Shown here one piece after another: positions 16,870-24,499 of a stretch of DNA of 64,000 nucleotides (positions are counted from its first letter, which is position 1; each line of letters starts with the position of its first letter). This DNA is from Clostridia bacterium. GTDB lineage: Bacteria; Bacillota; Clostridia; Christensenellales; CAG-138. The notes below the pieces were generated by a model that did no database searches, had not been told where the DNA came from, and worked only from the letters and a program-made list of their open reading frames with translations. The translations under genes and the position numbers were made by a program. The DNA lies in the NCBI GenBank assembly GCA_017525875.1, contig JAFXSG010000013.1, positions 64,154 through 128,153 of the forward strand, read 5' to 3'.

Positions 16870-16878
16870 TGCTATAAT
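16870..16878 (+). promoter_or_regulatory. Extended -10 promoter of yicC-gmk-rpoZ-priA
   Basis: TGC TATAAT (16870-16878) about 40 bases before yicC; the -35 region is weak (TTTAAT), as is usual for extended -10 promoters. Confidence 0.55.
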
Positions 16879-16918
16879 AAAATTTGTGTTACTATATGAT
16901 TCGTTTCGGAGGATGTAA

Positions 16919-17797
16919 ATGGCACGCAGTATGACCGGTTTCGGCCGCGCGGCGCTTTCCGTCGACGGCCGTGAACTTACGCTTGAATTGAAAAGCGTAA
17001 ACCACCGTTTCCTGGATATCTCGTTCCGTATGCCCCGCTCGCTCTCGTTTCTCGAGGATACCGTGAGGAGTGCGCTCGGGTCGCTCCTCTCCCGCGGTCA
17101 TATAGACGTTTACGCCTATTATCGCAACACGCGAATCGACGCAAAGTCCGTTTCCGTCGATAAAGCGCTGCTCGGCGCCTACCTTGCCGCCGCAGCGGAT
17201 GTCGCAAACGAGTTTTCACTGGCGAACGATTACACCGTTTCGAAAGCGCTCCGCGTTCCCGACATCGTTACGGTCACCGAGGCCGAAGAGGACACAGATG
17301 CGCTCAAAGCTCTGATGATCTCCGCCATTGACGCCGCCGCGCACGAACTGATCGAAATGCGCGCCCTTGAAGGCGAGCGTATCAGCCGGGATCTGCTTAC
17401 AAGGCTCGATACGCTGAGCGCGATCCGCGACAGGATCGCCGAAAAAGCTCCCCTCGTTGTTGAGGATTATCGAGCAAAGCTTAATTCCAGGATCGAAAGC
17501 CTTCTAAGCGAAGTTGAGATCGACCGTGCGCGTCTCGCGACCGAGATCGCGATCTTTGCGGACAAGGCCAATATCGACGAGGAGCTCGTTCGCCTTTCCA
17601 GCCACTTTGCCGCAATGCGCGCGCTGTTCGAGGGCGATGAACCCGTTGGCCGCAAGCTTGATTTCCTCGTTCAGGAGATGAACAGGGAGTTCAACACGAT
17701 CGGCTCCAAGGCAAACGACAAAGCCATTGCAGCGCTCGTCATAGACGGCAAGGCCGAGATCGAGAAGCTGCGCGAGCAGGTCCAGAACCTTGAATGA
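16919..17797 (+). CDS. yicC: YicC/YloC family endoribonuclease
   Basis: 292 residues, full family length. The N-terminus MARSMTGFGRA and the C-terminal GRKLDFLVQEMNREFNTIGS (a conserved DUF1732 stretch) identify the family. Members cleave RNA and, in Escherichia coli, act on a small RNA. GGAGG stands six bases upstream of the ATG. First gene of a run with gmk, rpoZ and priA; the remA/DUF370 gene often found between yicC and gmk in Bacillota is absent. Confidence 0.93.
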   Translation: MARSMTGFGRAALSVDGRELTLELKSVNHRFLDISFRMPRSLSFLEDTVRSALGSLLSRGHIDVYAYYRNTRIDAKSVSVDKALLGAYLAAAADVANEFSLANDYTVSKALRVPDIVTVTEAEEDTDALKALMISAIDAAAHELIEMRALEGERISRDLLTRLDTLSAIRDRIAEKAPLVVEDYRAKLNSRIESLLSEVEIDRARLATEIAIFADKANIDEELVRLSSHFAAMRALFEGDEPVGRKLDFLVQEMNREFNTIGSKANDKAIAALVIDGKAEIEKLREQVQNLE

Positions 17798-17833
17798 TCC
17801 TGATACGATAACAAATTGACTGTTGGAGGAATT

Positions 17834-18475
17834 ATGTCACTCGATATCAAAAAAGAACGCGGTTATCTCGTCGTGCTCTCCGGCCCGTCCGGCGTAGGCA
17901 AAGGTACGATCGGCGCCAAGATGCTCGAAGCCCACTCCGATATGTGTTTCTCCGTTTCCGCCACTACCCGCGAGATCCGCGAGGGCGAAAAGGAAGGCGT
18001 GAATTATTTTTACAAGACGAAAGAAGAATTCGAGCAGATGATCGCAAACGGCGAATTCCTCGAATACATGCAGGTCTTCGGCAAGAATTACTATGGTACG
18101 CCGCGCGGTTTCGTTGAAGAAAAGCTCGCAGGCGGCATGAGCGTTTTGCTCGATATCGACGTTCAGGGTGCAATGGTCGTTAAGAAAAACTATCCCGACG
18201 CACTGCTGATCTTCATCGCTCCCCCTTCACTCGAGGAGCTGTACCGCCGCCTTGTCGGCAGGGGTACCGAAACGCTCGAAGCCGTCGAGCGCCGTTTCGC
18301 GCAGGCAAAGACCGAGTTCACCTACGTCAACAACTACGATTTCGTCGTTGTGAACGATGATCTCGCCGTCGCCGTTCAGGACGTTGAAGCGATCCTTCGC
18401 GCTAGGGAGCTTTCGTCCGAGAGCTATAAAGAACAGGTTTTCGGGCTTCTCAACAAAGAAGCTCAGGAAAACTGA
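17834..18475 (+). CDS. gmk: Guanylate kinase
   Basis: 213 residues. Phosphorylates GMP to GDP with ATP. P-loop SGPSGVGKGTIG (about residues 14-25), GMP-binding TTREIREGEKEGVNYF and EFLEYMQVFGKNYYGTPR are all present, and LLDIDVQGAMVVKK is the expected third motif. The ATG at 17834 has GGAGG five bases upstream. Co-transcribed with yicC (36-base gap) and rpoZ (39-base gap). Confidence 0.96.
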   Translation: MSLDIKKERGYLVVLSGPSGVGKGTIGAKMLEAHSDMCFSVSATTREIREGEKEGVNYFYKTKEEFEQMIANGEFLEYMQVFGKNYYGTPRGFVEEKLAGGMSVLLDIDVQGAMVVKKNYPDALLIFIAPPSLEELYRRLVGRGTETLEAVERRFAQAKTEFTYVNNYDFVVVNDDLAVAVQDVEAILRARELSSESYKEQVFGLLNKEAQEN

Positions 18476-18514
18476 CACAATATCAACAACACTCTTGACT
18501 CGGAGGTCAATACT

Positions 18515-18733
18515 ATGAACCGTCAAATGAACCATCCCCCTGTATTTGAGCTTGAAAAGAAGGCCGGCTGCCGCTATATGCTCGTCACCACCGTTGCAAA
18601 GCGCGCAAGGCAGATCATGCTCTCAAAGCCCACCGGAGACGTCAAGCCCGTTGCGCAGGCGATCGACGAGCTTTATAACGATGAGCTCACCGTCAAGTAT
18701 CCGGCAGAATACTTCCAGCCTTCCGAAAAATAA
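18515..18733 (+). CDS. rpoZ: RNA polymerase omega subunit
   Basis: 72 residues, typical of Bacillota. VFELEKKAGCRYMLVTTVAK and KPVAQAIDELYNDEL match the two conserved helices by which omega clamps the beta-prime C-terminus. GGAGG upstream, spaced nine bases. Confidence 0.92.
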   Translation: MNRQMNHPPVFELEKKAGCRYMLVTTVAKRARQIMLSKPTGDVKPVAQAIDELYNDELTVKYPAEYFQPSEK

Positions 18734-18773
18734 GCGGTAAAACCGATTTTCGAAACCGAAAGGACGGCCTGCC

Positions 18774-21029
18774 ATGTTTGCAAGAGTTATTGTAGATATC
18801 ACGAATTCCAACGTGGACAGGCTTTTCACCTACTCGGTTCCGGAGGATATGCAGCTTTCCCCCGGTCAGCGTGTTCTCGTTCCCTTTGGGCGCGGCAACA
18901 GGCCGATCGAGGGTTTTGTAATTGAATTGACCGGCAGCGCGGAAACGACGCATCAGATCAAATCGATCATCAAGCCGCTCGAGCCTTACACCGTGCTGCT
19001 TCCCGACCAGCTTAAGCTTTCCGAATGGATCTGCCGCGCATATCACTGCACGCGTGCTGACTCCTTGCGCGGAATGATCCCCGCAACGCTGCGCGGCTCC
19101 CGTGTGCGCGAAAAGACCGTGCGCACGCTCCGCCTCTCACCCGGGCTCGACAAGGACGCGTTCCTTGCCTCGATGTATAAAAAGGATGGCACTCCGAGAG
19201 CGCCGAAACAGCTCGAAGTATTTGAGCTGCTGAACAGTCCCGGTGCGGAGTATTCCTCTCCGGACATTAATGCGTTCATTCCCGGTGCTTCCGCGGCGAT
19301 CACGGCGCTGATCAAAAAAGGCGTCCTCACAGAAAGTGACAGGGAGCTTTACCGCGATCCGTTCCGCGGCCACGATCCCGAACCGACCGAAGCGCTGCCC
19401 CTCTTCCCGGATCAGCGGTATGCGCTTGAAGGCATTCTGAATGCAGACCCGGGCGAAGTGCTCCTGCTGCACGGCGTTACAGGCAGCGGCAAGACCGAGG
19501 TCTATATGCAGGCCATTGCCGACGCGCTTGAAAAGGGCTCAGGCGCGATCGTACTCGTTCCGGAGATATCGTTGACCCCGCAGACGACCGACCGCTTCAG
19601 AGGCCGATTTGGCGACCTTGTGGCGGTGCTTCACAGCCATCTCAGCGACGGAGAGCGTTTTGATGAGTGGCGCAGGATCCGTTTCGGCAAAGCCCGTGTC
19701 GTTGTCGGCGCGCGTTCGGCAGTGTTCGCTCCGGTCGAAAAGCTTTCAATAATAATCATCGACGAGGAGCACGAAACGAGCTATCAGTCCGAGCTCACTC
19801 CGAAATACGATGCGAGAGAAGTCGCGCAGCGCCGAGCGAAGCTGTCCGGCGCAAGGCTCGTCCTCGGCAGCGCGACCCCAAGCCTGACGAGCTATTACCG
19901 GGCCAAGCACGGCAAATACAAACTGCTTGAGCTTCCTGAGCGCATCAACGGCGTTCCGATGCCCCACGTAGATATCGTTGATATGAGGCAGGAGTTCCTC
20001 TCCGGCAACAACAGTATCTTCTCTTCCCTGCTGGCCGAAAAGCTGAAAAAGACCTATGCGAAGCACGAGCAATCCATCCTGTTTCTGAACAGGCGCGGTT
20101 ATTCCTCCCATGCTGAATGCAAGGCCTGCGGTTTCGTATTCACCTGCCCGAACTGCGACGTCGCCATGACCTATCACAAGTACGACGGCACGCTGCGGTG
20201 CCATTACTGCGGTGCTGCCTACCGCATGAGCGACAAATGCCCTGCCTGCGGAAGCGAATTCATCAAGTATTCCGGCATCGGCACTCAGCAGGTCGAAGAG
20301 CAGCTCGCGAGGCTCATCCCGGGTATACGCTGTCTTCGCATGGATACCGACACCACCGGCGGCAAGACCTCTCACCGCGAGATCCTGGACGCGTTTTCCG
20401 CCGGAGAAGCCGATGTGCTGATCGGCACGCAGATGGTCGCCAAGGGGCTCGATATCCCGAACGTTACGCTCGTAGGCGTCGTATTTGCCGATTCAACGCT
20501 GTTCCATTCCGACTATCGTTCAGGCGAGCGCACCTTCCAGCTGCTCACACAGGTCGCCGGCCGCGCCGGCCGCGCCGATAAGGAGGGCAGCGTCGTTATC
20601 CAGACCAATTCTCCCAATCACAGAGCCATCCGTTTGACCACGACTCATGATTACAAGGCCTTCTACCGCATGGAGATCGAAGACCGAATGCACACGCTCT
20701 TTCCCCCGTTCGCTTTGTTTATCCGGGCCCTGTTCTGCTCCGAAAGCGAGCAGCAGGCCGCCGATGCCGCAGGCAGATTTGCTGACGGCGTCACGGAAAA
20801 GCTGCTGGAATGCCTGCGTGCACACAACGCGGAAAAAGAGCTGATCTTCGTAATGCCCGGCTCCGCCCCGATCAGGCGTCGCGACGGCGAATACCGCTAT
20901 GCCGTGATCATCAAGCTTGCAAGGACTAAGCATACAGCGGAGGCGATCAACACGGTTTACGCCTATGCGGACGGTTTCAACGAGGAGTGCTTCCGCGGCG
21001 TCGAGGTCAACCCGCAGGAGATGCTCTGA
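18774..21029 (+). CDS. priA: Primosomal protein N' (replication restart helicase PriA)
   Basis: 751 residues, full length. An N-terminal 3' DNA-binding domain is followed by a superfamily 2 helicase with Walker A GVTGSGKTEVY (about residues 235-245) and Walker B IIIIDEEH, then eight zinc-binding cysteines (CKACGFVFTCPNC, CHYCGAAY, CPACGSEF) inserted in the second helicase lobe, and the motifs IGTQQVEEQL and QVAGRAGRAD. PriA reloads the replisome at stalled forks. AAAGGA precedes the ATG. Confidence 0.96.
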   Translation: MFARVIVDITNSNVDRLFTYSVPEDMQLSPGQRVLVPFGRGNRPIEGFVIELTGSAETTHQIKSIIKPLEPYTVLLPDQLKLSEWICRAYHCTRADSLRGMIPATLRGSRVREKTVRTLRLSPGLDKDAFLASMYKKDGTPRAPKQLEVFELLNSPGAEYSSPDINAFIPGASAAITALIKKGVLTESDRELYRDPFRGHDPEPTEALPLFPDQRYALEGILNADPGEVLLLHGVTGSGKTEVYMQAIADALEKGSGAIVLVPEISLTPQTTDRFRGRFGDLVAVLHSHLSDGERFDEWRRIRFGKARVVVGARSAVFAPVEKLSIIIIDEEHETSYQSELTPKYDAREVAQRRAKLSGARLVLGSATPSLTSYYRAKHGKYKLLELPERINGVPMPHVDIVDMRQEFLSGNNSIFSSLLAEKLKKTYAKHEQSILFLNRRGYSSHAECKACGFVFTCPNCDVAMTYHKYDGTLRCHYCGAAYRMSDKCPACGSEFIKYSGIGTQQVEEQLARLIPGIRCLRMDTDTTGGKTSHREILDAFSAGEADVLIGTQMVAKGLDIPNVTLVGVVFADSTLFHSDYRSGERTFQLLTQVAGRAGRADKEGSVVIQTNSPNHRAIRLTTTHDYKAFYRMEIEDRMHTLFPPFALFIRALFCSESEQQAADAAGRFADGVTEKLLECLRAHNAEKELIFVMPGSAPIRRRDGEYRYAVIIKLARTKHTAEAINTVYAYADGFNEECFRGVEVNPQEML

Positions 21030-21053
21030 ATCATACTTAGAGCAGCAAAGGAT

Positions 21054-21395
21054 ATGTTTGAACTGATCGGTAAACTGAAAAGCATCAAATCGCACAACGT
21101 TCCGCCTTCCGCGATCATCTTCGGCGCGGCCGCTTTCACGATTTTGGCAAATACGCCTCTTGTTCTCATTTTCTGCTATGCCGACAAGCTCGGGCCGTTG
21201 TGGATGGTCCTGCTCGCCGCGTACTTCGGCTGTTTTATACTGTTGTATGCATCGATAATAAAGCCCCGCGAGATGGCGAGGCTGCGCTACCTTCTCGGAG
21301 ATGAAGATTTTTATCTGCTCTTTCCGTCTGAGCTGAAGCGTGAGCTCAGGCGTCTCCGTCGGGAACAGAAGCGGCTCGACAGGCAGCAAAGATAA
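21054..21395 (+). CDS. Small membrane protein of unknown function
   Basis: 113 residues, unrecognised. Two hydrophobic helices (about residues 19-42 and 47-66) are followed by a charged, arginine-rich C-terminus (ELKRELRRLRREQKRLDRQQ) that should lie in the cytoplasm. It starts 24 bases after priA on the same strand and is probably the last gene of that operon. Composition and codon use match the neighbours. Confidence 0.6.
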   Translation: MFELIGKLKSIKSHNVPPSAIIFGAAAFTILANTPLVLIFCYADKLGPLWMVLLAAYFGCFILLYASIIKPREMARLRYLLGDEDFYLLFPSELKRELRRLRREQKRLDRQQR

Positions 21396-21422
21396 TATAT
21401 TAAGCTGCATGCAAGCAATTTA

Positions 21423-21450
21423 TTGACAATTTCCCGATATGTGTTACAAT
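21423..21450 (+). promoter_or_regulatory. Strong sigma-A promoter of the rubrerythrin gene
   Basis: Consensus TTGACA (21423-21428), 16-base spacer, TACAAT (21445-21450), 65 bases before the start codon. Confidence 0.75.
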
Positions 21451-21515
21451 TTTTTATATGGATGTATGCGTGCGTTTTCGCCGCATCAACTTGAATATAC
21501 ATGGAGGATAACACA

Positions 21516-22058
21516 ATGAAAAAATTCGTATGTTCCGTTTGCGGCTACGTTTTCGAGGGCCCCGAAGCTCCTGAAAAATGCCCCGTTTGCCACGCTCCCG
21601 CTTCCAAGTTCATCGAGCAGTCCGGCGATATGAGCTGGGCTTCCGAGCACGTTGTCGGCGTTGCTCAGGGCGCTCCCGAGGACATCATCAAGGATCTTCG
21701 CGCAAACTTCCAGGGCGAGTGCTCTGAAGTCGGCATGTATCTCGCCATGGCCCGCGTAGCGCACCGCGAGGGTTATCCCGAGATCGGTCTCTACTGGGAG
21801 AAGGCCGCTTGGGAAGAGGCCGAGCACGCCGCAAAGTTCGCGGAGCTCCTCGGCGAGGTCGTTACCGACAGCACCAAGAAGAACCTTCAGATGCGTGTTG
21901 AGGCCGAGCACGGCGCGACCGCCGGCAAGACCGATCTCGCAAAGCGCGCAAAGGCGCTGAACCTCGACGCCATCCATGACACCGTTCACGAAATGGCCCG
22001 CGACGAAGCCAGGCACGGCAAGGCGCTGAAGGGGCTGTTTGATAGGTATTTTAAATAA
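21516..22058 (+). CDS. Reverse rubrerythrin (rubredoxin domain first)
   Basis: 180 residues. The rubredoxin-like iron site is at the N-terminus (CSVC at residues 6-9 and CPVC at 22-25), and the ferritin-like diiron domain follows, with [29 protein letters not shown] and EARHGKAL. In classical rubrerythrin the order is the other way round. Clostridial reverse rubrerythrins are terminal components of NADH-dependent peroxide and oxygen reductases. The ATG at 21516 has GGAGG nine bases upstream and a near-consensus promoter, so high expression is expected. Confidence 0.92.
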   Translation: MKKFVCSVCGYVFEGPEAPEKCPVCHAPASKFIEQSGDMSWASEHVVGVAQGAPEDIIKDLRANFQGECSEVGMYLAMARVAHREGYPEIGLYWEKAAWEEAEHAAKFAELLGEVVTDSTKKNLQMRVEAEHGATAGKTDLAKRAKALNLDAIHDTVHEMARDEARHGKALKGLFDRYFK

Positions 22059-22079
22059 TCCCTTAAGGTGCTGATAACT

Positions 22080-22436
22080 ATGCAGGTTAAATCAAAGCAT
22101 CATTTAGTAGCGAAGTTACTCGAATTCGGATTTGGTAAGGTAAGTCCGTGTTCATCATCAGAGGACACGCAGTATCAGGCGTTATCCAGCAAAGGTGAGG
22201 CACTTCCTTCCAACGTGTACTTTGGAACTTACACTGATCCTAAAACGGGCAATCAAGTTCAGGGTTTTTATAAGTACATTGCCCCAAACATGACACAGGA
22301 AGAGATTAACCAGCTTGTTAATCTGGAAAAGTTAGAGACTCTGCGTACAATCAAAAACTGGGTCATGTTCTTCGGCATTGTAACGATTATCGGTTTGGTT
22401 GGCGGTTTAATTGCGATCATCAAAGCATGCAATTAA
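22080..22436 (+). CDS. Orphan ORF with one C-terminal membrane helix
   Basis: 118 residues from the ATG at 22080 (a GTG at 22068 is an alternative; AAGG lies about 11 bases before the ATG). No family recognised. A polar N-terminal part is followed by a membrane helix, WVMFFGIVTIIGLVGGLIAI, at the C-terminus, suggesting a tail-anchored or small sensor-type protein. Its codons (TTA, GTA, AAA) are clearly AT-richer than those of the genes on both sides, which suggests recent transfer. It is followed by a terminator. Confidence 0.6.
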   Translation: MQVKSKHHLVAKLLEFGFGKVSPCSSSEDTQYQALSSKGEALPSNVYFGTYTDPKTGNQVQGFYKYIAPNMTQEEINQLVNLEKLETLRTIKNWVMFFGIVTIIGLVGGLIAIIKACN

Positions 22437-22503
22437 CCTGAAGCTTAGTATTTTGGCAAGAGCTATCGGCTAGCCGATTTGTAAGTGCAATGAGTGATTA
22501 AGA

Positions 22504-22532
22504 GGAGCGAGGCGAAATGCTTCGCTCCTTTT
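22504..22532 (+). terminator. Terminator after the orphan ORF
   Basis: GGAGCGA (22504-22510) pairs with TCGCTCC (22522-22528), followed by TTTTA; 68 bases after the stop. Confidence 0.7.
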
Positions 22533-22615
22533 ATGTGTTCGATTTACAATTTCCACTCAGAAAAGACTTGTCCGAAACTTGTCATTTCACTACTGAAAAC
22601 GGCACGAAAAGCTCC

Positions 22616-22659
22616 GAAAAACCGGGCTTGCATCCCTGCCGTTCACAGGTTGCAAGCCC
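22616..22659 (-). terminator. Terminator after the LRR-dockerin gene
   Basis: Perfect 9-bp inverted repeat GGGCTTGCA / TGCAAGCCC (22624-22632 and 22651-22659) with an 18-base loop; on the minus strand it is followed by GGTTTTTC. It lies about 100 bases after the stop. Confidence 0.6.
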
Positions 22660-22725
22660 TTGGTTCGATTAACTTAGTTCTTTTGTCTGATTATCCGGGT
22701 GCAGATCAAATCGAGTTGTTCTTCG

Positions 22726-22758
22726 TTTGAATTCGATTTGTTCATTTGAATTCGATTT
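22726..22758. repeat. Two 14-base direct repeats
   Basis: TTTGAATTCGATTT occurs at 22726-22739 and 22745-22758, start to start 19 bases, immediately before the stop end of the LRR-dockerin gene. Function unknown; could be the scar of a small duplication. Confidence 0.5.
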
Positions 22759-22760
22759 AC

Positions 22761-24152
22761 TCAGATGAGGCCCATTGCGATCCTCATGATGGTCATCGCA
22801 TCGTCGATCGCTATTGTACCGTCATTGTTCATGTCGCCTGCGATGAGCGCATCGCCGGTGAGCTGTATAATGCCCATGCCCGCACGCATCGCCGCGATGG
22901 CGTCAGAAATAGTCACCTCTCCGTCGCCGTCCACGTCGCCGGGAATGATCGAGGAAGCATCGGTGAATCTTGCGTTAAACAACGTTTCGGAGGTCGCTGT
23001 AATGGCGTATACGGGATCATTCGAGATGGAAGCGCCCGCGGCATTGAACCAACCCGCGAAGCTGTAGCCGCTTGCAGGAACTGCGCAGACGGTGTTGTCG
23101 AGCTCCGGCATGTATTCATTAACGAGCGCGGTAGCTGCGATCGAGCAGCCGACAGTGCCGCCGTTCTCCGCCCTGACGCGGTTTATGCCTACGCGTGTTG
23201 CGGAAAGATCGATATCTGTCAGCCTGTTGCCGCGGCAGGACAGATAGGAAAGCATCGTGTTAGCGGACAGGTTCAGCGACTGGATGTCGTTGTCGTCGCA
23301 GTTTATCCCGATGATTATCGTGTTTGCGGAGACGTTGAGCTGCGAAAGGTTGTTGTTTTTAACGTTGACGTACTGCAGTCTTGTGAGCTGTGAAAGGTTT
23401 ATAGCAGAAAGACTGTTATTCGGGCAGTAGAGGCCCAGGAGCCTTGACTGCGCGGAAAGATTGAGCGATGAGATGCCGCAGTTCCCGCAGTTCAGCATGA
23501 GCAGATTGGTGAGCGCCGAGAGATTCAGTGAGCCGAGAGCATTGTTGCTTACGCTGAGGTAGCGGAGCTGCTCGTTTGCGGAAAGGCTGAGAGTCGTGAG
23601 TGCGTTGTTGTTGCAGACGAGTGTGTTCAGCTGAGGGTTTGAGGAAACGTTAAGCGAAGAGATGGAGTTCCCGGAGCAGGTCAGCGAGGCAAGGTTTGAA
23701 CACTGAGAAACGTTCAAAGCACTGATTCGGTTGCTCGCGCAGTTCAGGCTGAGCAGCTCCGTGCAGCCGGAAAGATCGAAGCTTCCTACGAGGTCGTTCG
23801 AGAAGCAGGAGATCTCCATGATGCGTCGATCGGTCTGCGCTTCGGTCCAGGTGAAGGTCGTGGGCTGATCGTAGTTGTCGGGGTCGTCATAGCTTCCCGT
23901 TCTGCCCCAGGTGGTAGGATCGCTCGGGTTATAGTTTGTGCCGCATTTTTCGCCGTTCCTTACTCCGTTTTCGTCGCGGAGCTCAAGGAAAGCGGCTACT
24001 TTGTTGTAATCGTGCTGATTGTAGCCCGAGGGGACGGTCCAACAGGGTTCTGCTGTGTTTTCGATATGTGCCGTCAAAGCCGCTGCCGGTATCGAGGCAA
24101 GGGCCATGATGAGCGCGAGTGACGATGCGATCATGATGCGTATCGTTTTCAT
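22761..24152 (-). CDS. Secreted leucine-rich-repeat protein with C-terminal dockerin
   Basis: 463 residues. A signal peptide (MKTIRIMIASSLALIMALAS...) is followed by about 70 residues of unknown fold and then about eleven 21-residue leucine-rich repeats of the form LxxLxCxxNxLxxLNLSxN (roughly residues 125-335). A repeat resembling the InlB B-repeat family (SGYSFAGWFN) comes next. The C-terminus carries two calcium-loop segments, GDVDGDGEVTISDAIAAM and GDMNNDGTIAIDDAMTIM, the two halves of a type I dockerin. Dockerins plug into cohesins on scaffoldins or cell-surface proteins, so this is likely a surface or complex-bound adhesin; no cohesin gene is in the window. The ATG at 24152 is chosen over 24158 because of GGAGG spacing. 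Confidence 0.85.
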   Translation of the reverse strand: MKTIRIMIASSLALIMALASIPAAALTAHIENTAEPCWTVPSGYNQHDYNKVAAFLELRDENGVRNGEKCGTNYNPSDPTTWGRTGSYDDPDNYDQPTTFTWTEAQTDRRIMEISCFSNDLVGSFDLSGCTELLSLNCASNRISALNVSQCSNLASLTCSGNSISSLNVSSNPQLNTLVCNNNALTTLSLSANEQLRYLSVSNNALGSLNLSALTNLLMLNCGNCGISSLNLSAQSRLLGLYCPNNSLSAINLSQLTRLQYVNVKNNNLSQLNVSANTIIIGINCDDNDIQSLNLSANTMLSYLSCRGNRLTDIDLSATRVGINRVRAENGGTVGCSIAATALVNEYMPELDNTVCAVPASGYSFAGWFNAAGASISNDPVYAITATSETLFNARFTDASSIIPGDVDGDGEVTISDAIAAMRAGMGIIQLTGDALIAGDMNNDGTIAIDDAMTIMRIAMGLI

Positions 24153-24249
24153 TGTCATTCCTCCATGGTGTTATTCTGTGCGCCGGACGGTGCCTTAAAA
24201 AGCCTTGCTTTTCCATTCGTAAAGACCGGAAAGCAATTCACTGTTTTGT

Positions 24250-24278
24250 ATTTTATCACCTTAAGCGGACGAAATCAA
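24250..24278 (-). promoter_or_regulatory. Promoter of the LRR-dockerin gene
   Basis: Minus strand: TTGATT (24273-24278), 17-base spacer, TAAAAT (24250-24255), about 90 bases before the start. Confidence 0.55.
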
Positions 24279-24369
24279 TATGATGCGGTGAATACCCGTG
24301 AACTGACGTCTCGCATGCGAACAAACTGGATCATGCCGAGATTTATCTTCATATTCTCCCTAAAAAAGC

Positions 24370-24397
24370 TTGACAAATTTCACCGACGTAGTATAGT
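24370..24397 (+). promoter_or_regulatory. Promoter of the GH3-amidase-ABC operon
   Basis: Consensus TTGACA (24370-24375), 16-base spacer, TATAGT (24392-24397). The start codon at 24500 leaves an untranslated leader of about 95 bases in which I see no riboswitch. Confidence 0.65.
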
Positions 24398-24499
24398 AAG
24401 ACATATTGAATTCAATAAAGAAGAAGCATTGGTTTTCGCTTGCGGGCAGGCGGGCGTCAGCCCACGAAATCCCTGCGGAAGCCAATGCACAAGGGAAGT

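Larger units (their letters stand above)
22437..22760. other. 324-base intergenic stretch, AT-richer
   Basis: Holds the terminator of the orphan ORF (22504-22532), a 14-base palindrome (22465-22478), the minus-strand terminator of the LRR-dockerin gene (22616-22665) and two 14-base direct repeats (22726-22739 and 22745-22758). No coding sequence can be supported. Confidence 0.6.

Noticed and set aside
22465-22478. 14-base palindrome ATCGGCTAGCCGAT as an attachment site
   Set aside because: Only one copy is seen, with no T run and no recombinase nearby.
22624-22659. Inverted repeat taken as an end of a mobile element
   Set aside because: Read on the minus strand it has a T run after it and lies downstream of the LRR-dockerin gene, as expected for a terminator.
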